Below are positions 55,504-61,393 of a stretch of 64,000 nt of DNA, in pieces (position 1 is the stretch's first letter; every line of letters starts with the position of its first letter). The notes below the pieces were generated by a model. It worked only from the letters and a program-made list of their open reading frames with translations, made no database searches and was not told where the DNA came from. This stretch comes from Ferrimonas senticii DSM 18821. GTDB taxonomy: Bacteria; Pseudomonadota; Gammaproteobacteria; Enterobacterales; Shewanellaceae. The stretch is from contig NZ_KE383898.1 in assembly GCF_000422665.1 (NCBI RefSeq), positions 124,001-188,000 of the forward strand. The letters are read 5' to 3'. The translations under genes and the position numbers were made by a program.

Positions 55504-55920
55504 ATGGAATCGTTACTAATTGGCAACTACATGGTACGCCACCCGTTGGTGTTGACGGTGACGATGTCACTGGATCAAGCCGCCGAGGCGTTATTGCATT
55601 CGGGTCAATCGGGCGCGCCGGTTACCAATGACCAGCAGCAGGTCGTCGGCTTTGTTTCAGAGCAAGAATTGTTGAAACTGATGGTGAAAGATGTCTATCA
55701 CTGTGAATTGCACGCCACCGTTGCTGATGTAATGCGCACCGATGTGTTGACGGTCTCGCCGCAGGACTCGATCTTAGCGTTAGGGGAACAGATGCTTTGC
55801 GATAAGCCGAAGATCTACCCAGTGCTGGACGAGGGCAAACTGGTGGGGATAATCAGCCGCAGCCGAGTGTTAGCGGCGCTGAACGACCATATGAAGCAAT
55901 GTTTTCGCAATAGCGCTTGA
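55504..55920 (+). CDS. Two-CBS-domain protein, 138 aa
   Basis: A stand-alone pair of CBS domains (about 5-65 and 72-130), a module that binds adenine nucleotides to report energy state. Sequences such as VVGFVSEQELLKLMVKD and LVGIISRSRVLAALNDH are typical CBS ends. It is not attached to any enzyme or channel. The ATG at 55504 (MESLLIGNYMVRHPL) is preferred to a GTG at 55480 because AGAGGG lies seven bases upstream of it. The partner is unknown. It is divergent from tamA and 67 bases upstream of cysE. Confidence 0.83.
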   Translation: MESLLIGNYMVRHPLVLTVTMSLDQAAEALLHSGQSGAPVTNDQQQVVGFVSEQELLKLMVKDVYHCELHATVADVMRTDVLTVSPQDSILALGEQMLCDKPKIYPVLDEGKLVGIISRSRVLAALNDHMKQCFRNSA

Positions 55921-55987
55921 ACCGGGCTGAAGCGTCGATTGCTTTGGATTACAATAACCTGAATTTGAATCGTCAGGTACAAAAGGA

Positions 55988-56773
55988 ATGAAAGACCAAG
56001 TCTGGGCTCAACTGCGTGATGAAGCGACGGTTGTTACCCAAAACGAACCGTTGCTGACCAGCTACGTTCACACCTGCATTCTTAGCCACAAAAGCCTAGG
56101 GGCAGCGTTGAGCTTTATTCTGTCCAATAAGATTGCTGACGATGTGATGTCGGCGTCGGTAGTGCGTGAGTTATTGGAAGAGGCTTACGCGGCCGAACCG
56201 GAGATCATCGCCAACGCCGCTTACGATATTGATGCGGTGTTCCATCGAGATCCGGCCATCAAGCAGCAACTGACCATCTTACTGCACCTTAAAGGGTTCC
56301 AATCGCTGCAGGTGCATCGTTTGGCCCATTACTTGTGGCGCAACGGCCGCGAACCGCTGGCGCTGTTGCTGCAAAGCCGCAACTCTGAAGTGTTTGGGGT
56401 TGATATTCACCCGGCGGCACGAATTGGCAAAGGGGTGATGTTTGATCACGCCACCGGCATTGTCGTTGGCGAAACCGCCATCATTGAAGATAACGTCTCG
56501 ATTTTGCAGTCGGTTACCTTAGGTGGCACCGGTAATGAATCGGGCGATCGGCACCCGAAGATCCGTACCGGGGTGATGATTGGTGCCGGAGCCAAAGTGC
56601 TTGGTAATATCGAAGTTGGCGAAGGCGCCCGTATTGGCGCTAATTCCGTGGTGTTAAATGCGGTACCAGCGCATGCGACCGTGGTTGGGATCCCGGCGCG
56701 AGTGGTTGGCAAAGGCGGGTGTAAAACGCCCTGTGAAACCATGGATCAAAACTTTTTATCCGAAGGGATCTAG
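55988..56773 (+). CDS. cysE: Serine O-acetyltransferase CysE
   Basis: First step of cysteine synthesis: acetyl-CoA + L-serine gives O-acetylserine. The 261-aa protein has the N-terminal helical domain (WAQLRDEATVVTQNEPLLTSYVHTCIL), then a left-handed beta-helix of hexapeptide repeats (IHPAARIGKGVMFDHATGIVVGETAIIEDNVSILQSVTLGGTG). The catalytic Asp-His pair (DHATG, His158 region) is present, with PAHATVVGIPARVVG at the C-terminus. The final residues end EGI; terminal Ile is the usual partner for docking into CysK. Confidence 0.96.
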   Translation: MKDQVWAQLRDEATVVTQNEPLLTSYVHTCILSHKSLGAALSFILSNKIADDVMSASVVRELLEEAYAAEPEIIANAAYDIDAVFHRDPAIKQQLTILLHLKGFQSLQVHRLAHYLWRNGREPLALLLQSRNSEVFGVDIHPAARIGKGVMFDHATGIVVGETAIIEDNVSILQSVTLGGTGNESGDRHPKIRTGVMIGAGAKVLGNIEVGEGARIGANSVVLNAVPAHATVVGIPARVVGKGGCKTPCETMDQNFLSEGI

Positions 56774-56798
56774 GCCGCAGTTATCTGAACCTAGCTAG

Positions 56799-56834
56799 AA
56801 AAACGCCGCCAAAGCTCAGCTTTGGCGGCGTTTT
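56799..56834. terminator. Bidirectional terminator after cysE
   Basis: AAAACGCCGCCAAAGCTG-type stem (ACGCCGCCAAAGCT / AGCTTTGGCGGCGT) with A-run before and TTTT after; ends cysE and the convergent small gene at 56849. Confidence 0.9.
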
Positions 56835-56848
56835 GCTGTCTGTGCCGG

Positions 56849-57094
56849 TTAACAAGCCAGCGCGACGCGGAGATCTTTGAAAAACTGTTTTCGACCAGGG
56901 CAGTGGTCGTCGCCGTGTTTACGATTCAGTTGATAGCAGCGGTTGGGCAGATTGATCGCTTTCCCCCAAAGCACTTCGCCACGGGGATTGGTGGGATAGA
57001 GTAGGGTTTGATTCTTGGCTTGCACCACGGCCACCGGAACTGGGCCAATGCTTTTTAAGTAAACTTGCCCATCGGCGTAAATGCTGTCTTTCAT
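56849..57094 (-). CDS. Hypothetical protein, 81 aa
   Basis: Not recognised. Starts at the ATG at 57094, which has GGGAG seven bases upstream (in-frame codons to 57199 lack such a site). The protein begins MKDSIYADGQVYLKSIGPVPVAVV, contains VLWGKAINLPNRCYQLN and ends in a Lys/Arg-rich region with two Cys and two His (CYQ, KHGDDHCPGRK, final Cys), which could bind metal or be simple chance. No signal peptide or membrane span. Confidence 0.6.
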   Translation of the reverse strand: MKDSIYADGQVYLKSIGPVPVAVVQAKNQTLLYPTNPRGEVLWGKAINLPNRCYQLNRKHGDDHCPGRKQFFKDLRVALAC

Positions 57095-57388
57095 CTGCGA
57101 CTCCCTATATTGCTGCTGACCGAGTTTTATCCTCTTACCTTTCATAGAGTTAACTTGGCTTACAACTACCTTATCAAGTTCCGTTTGCGCGGTATACACA
57201 GTAGTGTTACATGATTATGACATCGAGTTAATTTGTGATTGCCATCAATGGCAGTGTAGCCAATCTTGAACGCACTGGCGCTGCTGGTATGCCGTCACCG
57301 TGGTTTTTGCTCTGCGCAGTCAACACGCCCTAGTGTGATTGCTCTAGGTGTTGTTATAGTGGTCACATCAACCACTGGGAATGTGATA

Positions 57389-57868
57389 ATGGTTATGGAA
57401 AACAACTACGTATTAAAACTGTGGCGTAAGGTTAAAAGCTGGCCGTTTGGCTCGCGATTGATGGCGATGGCGATTGAGCGGCAAGCGCCCTATTTCAAAA
57501 CCGTGGCGGTCAAGGTGTTGGATATCGTTCCCAACCGCGCTGAGGTGTTGATCACCAAGAAGCGCAAGGTGGAGAACCACATTGGTACTGTGCATGTGAT
57601 TGCCATCTGTAACGGTTTGGAGTTTGCCATGGGGACCATGGCTGAAGCCTCGATCCCCAAGCATCTGCGCTGGATCCCCAAAGGCATGAGTTTGGATTAC
57701 GTGGCGAAGGCCGACAGTGACATTCGCTGCGTTGCCAAAGTAAATCCTGATGATTGGCAGCCCGGGGATCTTTATGTCGAAGTCATTGGCTATACCGCGA
57801 GTAACATCGAAGCGGTGCGCGGCACCATTAAACTGTGGATCAGCGAAAAACCAGCCAAAGCCGCGTAG
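57389..57868 (+). CDS. DUF4442/hotdog-fold thioesterase-like protein
   Basis: A 159-residue protein resembling the DUF4442 hotdog family, whose members are thought to hydrolyse acyl-CoA or related thioesters. Recognisable elements are a helical N-terminus (WRKVKSWPFGSRLMAMAIERQAPYF), then the central hotdog helix region (KKRKVENHIGTVHVIAICNGLEFAMGTMAEASIPKHLRWIPKGMSLDYVAKAD) with the strand repeat after it. The ATG at 57389 has GGGA eight bases upstream; an ATG at 57395 is the other choice. Upstream in-frame codons to 57266 were rejected. Confidence 0.75.
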   Translation: MVMENNYVLKLWRKVKSWPFGSRLMAMAIERQAPYFKTVAVKVLDIVPNRAEVLITKKRKVENHIGTVHVIAICNGLEFAMGTMAEASIPKHLRWIPKGMSLDYVAKADSDIRCVAKVNPDDWQPGDLYVEVIGYTASNIEAVRGTIKLWISEKPAKAA

Positions 57869-57878
57869 CACAAGGACA

Positions 57879-57904
57879 ATCGGCGAGCATTAGGCTCGCC
57901 GATT
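57879..57904. terminator. Hairpin terminator between the DUF4442 and Mpo1-like genes
   Basis: ATCGGCGAGC / GCTCGCCGAT stem of ten pairs with a short loop. Only ATTT follows on the plus strand; it lies between two convergent genes. Confidence 0.6.
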
Positions 57905-57915
57905 TACGGTCTAGC

Positions 57916-58401
57916 TCAGTTAGCCGAGACTGGCTTTGGCTGGTAGTTAATCCCTAGCTTTTGATAGATAAAGCTCAGCAGCCAGATTGGGCCAATCAAC
58001 AGAAACTGCACATCTTCTAAAAAGCTCGGTTTGGCACCTTCGATTTTGTGACCCACAAACTGCACCACCCAAGCGATCACAAACAGTAGCAACGCGGTTT
58101 GCCACAATGGCACGGCAACGGTTGCCAGATGCCATTCGATAATGCCCCAGTTGATGGCTGTGACCACAATCATCCCCAATGCCAGCGGTGGCGATAACCG
58201 AAAGTAGAATGCCAAGCTAACCAGCATCAGCACGGTAGCGCCATTGACCAGTGGTAGTTGTGGTAACTGCAGATGCCACAGCAGCGCCAATACAGTCCAG
58301 ACGATCACCGGCACGCATAGCCAGTGGATCAGTTTGTTGGTTGGATTTTGGTGACTGACGCCGTAAGCATCCAGCCACTGTTGCACGTTCTTGTTTAGCA
58401 T
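57916..58401 (-). CDS. Mpo1-like (DUF962) membrane protein
   Basis: A 161-residue protein of the Mpo1/DUF962 group; yeast Mpo1 is an Fe2+-dependent dioxygenase for 2-hydroxy fatty acids in sphingolipid breakdown. Conserved features are the N-terminal WLDAYGVSHQNPTNKLIHWLCVPVIVWT, the later QFVGHKIEGAKPSFLEDVQFLLIGPIWLLSF, and about four hydrophobic helices between. The His residues of these motifs are the expected metal ligands. The ATG at 58401 has GAGG five bases upstream. It is divergent from a LysR-family regulator, which may control it. Confidence 0.82.
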   Translation of the reverse strand: MLNKNVQQWLDAYGVSHQNPTNKLIHWLCVPVIVWTVLALLWHLQLPQLPLVNGATVLMLVSLAFYFRLSPPLALGMIVVTAINWGIIEWHLATVAVPLWQTALLLFVIAWVVQFVGHKIEGAKPSFLEDVQFLLIGPIWLLSFIYQKLGINYQPKPVSAN

Positions 58402-58484
58402 GGTGACCTCAATATCGTGTGACATTAATCACACCCTATGTCAGCCTTACCTATTAATCCAATGCTGGTTTGTCAGGGTTATGT

Positions 58485-59411
58485 ATGACAGATATTCATC
58501 AGTTGCCAACGTCATCGCGGCTTGATCTTAATTTGTATCGGATCTTTCGAGCGGTGGCTGAGACCGGTTCTACCGGCGCGGCGGCGCAGCAGTTGCACCT
58601 AACCCAATCGGCGGTATCTCACGCCTTGGCGCGGTTGCGGCAACAGGTGGGGGATCCGCTGTTGGTCAAGCAGGGGCGTGGTTTGGTGCTAACTCGATTT
58701 GGTCGCGAAGTGTTGCCGCAGGTGGCGACCGCCTTGGATCTGCTTAATCGCTGCCAGCGCAGCGATAATGGTTTTGACCCAGCCAGTTCGCAATTGGAGT
58801 TCCAGTTGGGATTTCGCGATCTATTGGAAGCGCTGTTGTTGCCACCACTGGCAGCGAAATTACAGCAACTGGGGGCGACGATCCGGTTGCGATCACAGCG
58901 GGTCTTAGGGGCGCAACTGCAGCAGCAACTGCTGGATGGCAAGCTGGATCTGGTGGTCGACATTGAACGTCCAGTATCGGCCCAGATCGCCAGTGCGCCG
59001 TTTCGGCAGGAACCGCTGACTTTGTTGCTGCGTGATGATCACCCGTTGCTGGCGCAGCCACTGACGATGAGTGATTATTTGGCCGCGCAGCACGTATTGG
59101 TGACCTTAGAACCGAATGAACGCACCTTCGTTGAGCAGCGGATGCAGGGCTTATCGGCCACGCGGAAAGTCACCGTCAGTTGTGAAAGCTACTTTGCTGC
59201 GGCAACGGTAGTGGCCAACAGCGACCTATTGCTGACCATGCCGTTGGGCTTTGCCAAGCAGTTGCAGCAACTGTTGCCGCTGCAACTTCGACCATTGCCA
59301 TTCGCCTGCGAACCCTTACCGGTGCGGTTATATTGGCGTCGCAGTCACTCGGATGATCCTGCCACCCGGTGGCTGATTAACACCATCCGTGAACTGGCAC
59401 TGCGCGTTTAA
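58485..59411 (+). CDS. LysR-family transcriptional regulator
   Basis: A 308-aa LysR-type regulator: an N-terminal winged helix-turn-helix (about 14-75; LNLYRIFRAVAETGSTGAAAQQLHLTQSAVSHALARLRQQVGDPLLVKQG) and a C-terminal effector-binding domain of two lobes. ATG at 58485 (MTDIHQLP) is preferred; an in-frame TTG at 58470 has no support. It is divergent from the Mpo1-like gene, 83 bases apart, so that gene is its most probable target by position. Convergent with the barrel gene at 59408, with four overlapping bases. Confidence 0.9.
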   Translation: MTDIHQLPTSSRLDLNLYRIFRAVAETGSTGAAAQQLHLTQSAVSHALARLRQQVGDPLLVKQGRGLVLTRFGREVLPQVATALDLLNRCQRSDNGFDPASSQLEFQLGFRDLLEALLLPPLAAKLQQLGATIRLRSQRVLGAQLQQQLLDGKLDLVVDIERPVSAQIASAPFRQEPLTLLLRDDHPLLAQPLTMSDYLAAQHVLVTLEPNERTFVEQRMQGLSATRKVTVSCESYFAAATVVANSDLLLTMPLGFAKQLQQLLPLQLRPLPFACEPLPVRLYWRRSHSDDPATRWLINTIRELALRV

Positions 59412-60616
59412 AAACTGGCGCTGAGCCACAACCACAGCTTATCGGTATCCACCTTACCCGCAGCGGCATCACCGGCACGGTAATAGGCATACTTGATCCC
59501 CGCTTGGTAGTACTGAGCGAAACGGCGGCTGAAGCTGAGATCGATCTCATCGCCCAGATCATCAACGCCAGCGCGAGCGGTTTCGGCGCTAAAACGGTGG
59601 TAATTAAGCGCCCAGCTGCCGGCTAGCGCGTTGCCGCTAACGCCAACGTAGTAGTCCTCTAGCCCTTGCTCTGGGGTCGTTAAAAATTGGTCGCTCCAGC
59701 CATTGAATTTATGCAGCGTCGCCAATGGGGTGGCAAAGCCGTAGTTGCCACCATCGGAGCCGAGTACTTCAAGGCCGGCGTGGAAATGCAGTTGCTGCCA
59801 TAACACCCCAAGTTCAAGCAAATAGTAGTTGGCATTAAAGCTGCCACTGCTGCCGTCGGCTTGCTGCCATGCAAATTCCAGTTGGTAATCAAAGGTGGCT
59901 TGTTGCCCCGGTTGTTGGCCTTGAAAGCGCAGGCCATAACTGTCCAGTTGACTGTCAGCGTCTTGGTCATCCAGCAGGTAGGCGTAGCTGCTGAAATTGC
60001 CTAGGCTAGTTTGCCAATTGAGATTCAGTAGGTGGTCATTGGCATCGATGTCCCGTGCTTCGGCGAAGATCCGGTTGCGCTGGTTAAGGTAGTAGTAGCG
60101 CAGCGTTAGGCCAGTGAGCGGTTGCCAACGCAATGCCGCGGCATCAAAGGTCTGTCGGTCTTGACGCCAACCTACGTCACCGATGAAACGCTGGTTATCT
60201 AATAGCACCGCTTGGCGGCCGATTGTGGCTTGCCACAGGCCGTTGTCATAACGAATAAATCCTTGATCGAGTTCGGTCGTTTCTGGGTCGGCAATGGTGG
60301 CGTAGTTGGGGCGCGAACCTAAACCATCGTTATAGTCATCGATGCCAAGTTGGCGCGAGTCTTCAAACTCTAGCAGTGCCGACCAGCCCTGCCATTGGCC
60401 GCTGGCTAGACTTAAACGGGTACGTAGGGTTAAGCCATCTGCGTTATTTAACGCGTTGTCTTGATTGACATATTCATAGCGAACCCGCGCATCAAGCTTG
60501 AGCGTAGCAGCGCGGATGGCGTCGGTAATGGTGTCGTTGGCTAAGGCAGGGCAAGCCAGTAAGGCGCTACAGGGCAAAGTGGCAGCCAACAGGTGCAAGG
60601 TAGGTCGTATCGTCAT
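59408..60616 (-). CDS. Alginate-export-like outer membrane beta-barrel protein
   Basis: A 402-residue precursor with a signal peptide (HLLAATLPCSALLACPALA, cleavage near 26). It then has about 18 beta strands, seen as alternating residues, each with a Tyr or Trp at the membrane edge: LKLDARVRYEYVNQDN, LTLRTRLSLASGQWQGWSALLEFED and so on. It ends in WLWLSASF, with the terminal Phe required for BAM insertion. The pattern fits the alginate-export/porin-like group, whose members transport oligosaccharides or solutes; no substrate is assigned. The nearby PL6-type lyase gene (61394 onward) makes alginate or another uronate oligomer a reasonable guess. Confidence 0.8.
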   Translation of the reverse strand: MTIRPTLHLLAATLPCSALLACPALANDTITDAIRAATLKLDARVRYEYVNQDNALNNADGLTLRTRLSLASGQWQGWSALLEFEDSRQLGIDDYNDGLGSRPNYATIADPETTELDQGFIRYDNGLWQATIGRQAVLLDNQRFIGDVGWRQDRQTFDAAALRWQPLTGLTLRYYYLNQRNRIFAEARDIDANDHLLNLNWQTSLGNFSSYAYLLDDQDADSQLDSYGLRFQGQQPGQQATFDYQLEFAWQQADGSSGSFNANYYLLELGVLWQQLHFHAGLEVLGSDGGNYGFATPLATLHKFNGWSDQFLTTPEQGLEDYYVGVSGNALAGSWALNYHRFSAETARAGVDDLGDEIDLSFSRRFAQYYQAGIKYAYYRAGDAAAGKVDTDKLWLWLSASF

Positions 60617-60747
60617 AGTGATTCTCCTTTGCGGCTATGACGATTTTAGTCGGCATCACGGTAGCGCACCGTTTTGCGCGGTCAGGCTATTCTCATTGGG
60701 TAGGTGGATGGGCATAATACGCCGTCGCAAATTTGAGGAACCTGATT

Positions 60748-61329
60748 ATGGCAATTTTAAAAGCCTTGACCGAACGCTCTGGTAACCAATGTGAACTGTG
60801 TGCCGCTACGGACACCCTGAGCGTTTACGACGTGCCACCATCAGACGGTGCCGATTCAGATAAAGCGGTTCTGGTATGTGCTACCTGTGCGGCGCAGATT
60901 GCCGACACCGACAACATGGATGGCAACCACTGGCGCTGCCTGAATGACGCTATGTGGAGTCAGGTACCTGCGGTACAAGTGATGGCGTTTCGCCAGCTGA
61001 ACATGCTGGTAAACAACGGTCAGACTTGGGCGCAAGATCTGCTGGATATGCTGTATCTGGATGAAGAAACCCAAGCGTGGGCGGATCTGGTTGTTGCTAA
61101 AGTGGCCGCAGAGCAAGGCGAGGCATGTTACGACGAGCTGGGCGTAAAACTGTCTGCCGGTGACAACGTTTACATCATCAAAGATCTCGACGTAAAGGGT
61201 TCTTCATTGGTGGCTAAGCGCGGCACCACCGTGCGCGGCATCTCGCTGACCAATAACCCAGAGCACATCGAAGGCCGCGTTGACGGTCAGCGCATCGTGA
61301 TCATCTCTAAGTACGTGCGTAAAGTGTAA
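60748..61329 (+). CDS. phnA: PhnA family zinc-ribbon protein
   Basis: A 193-residue protein of the PhnA family, despite the name not part of the phosphonate C-P lyase pathway. Two Cys pairs near the N-terminus (CELCAATDTLSV and CATCAAQI) suggest a zinc ribbon, as in the related YjdM. The C-terminal half has the conserved VYIIKDLDVKGSSLVAKRGTTVRGISLTNNPEHIEGRVDGQRIVIISKYVRK, ending in a typical PhnA domain. The ATG at 60748 has GAGGAA seven bases upstream. Exact function unknown. Confidence 0.9.
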   Translation: MAILKALTERSGNQCELCAATDTLSVYDVPPSDGADSDKAVLVCATCAAQIADTDNMDGNHWRCLNDAMWSQVPAVQVMAFRQLNMLVNNGQTWAQDLLDMLYLDEETQAWADLVVAKVAAEQGEACYDELGVKLSAGDNVYIIKDLDVKGSSLVAKRGTTVRGISLTNNPEHIEGRVDGQRIVIISKYVRKV

Positions 61330-61350
61330 TACTTACGATTTACTGAGATA

Positions 61351-61380
61351 AAAAAACGCGACCATTTGGTCGCGTTTTTT
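61351..61380. terminator. Bidirectional terminator between phnA and the lyase gene
   Basis: AAAAAACGCGACCA / TGGTCGCGTTTTTT: a long perfect stem with a very small loop and T-runs on both strands between two convergent genes. Confidence 0.95.
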
Positions 61381-61393
61381 GGTTGTACAACGG

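Noticed and set aside
49010-57331. A shared 15-base string GTCAACACGCCCTAG near 49010 and 57317 as a dispersed repeat
   Set aside because: A few 15-base matches are expected by chance in 64 kb, and flanking sequence does not match.
57266-57388. N-terminal extension of the DUF4442 gene
   Set aside because: No Shine-Dalgarno site and no family resemblance before the ATG at 57389.
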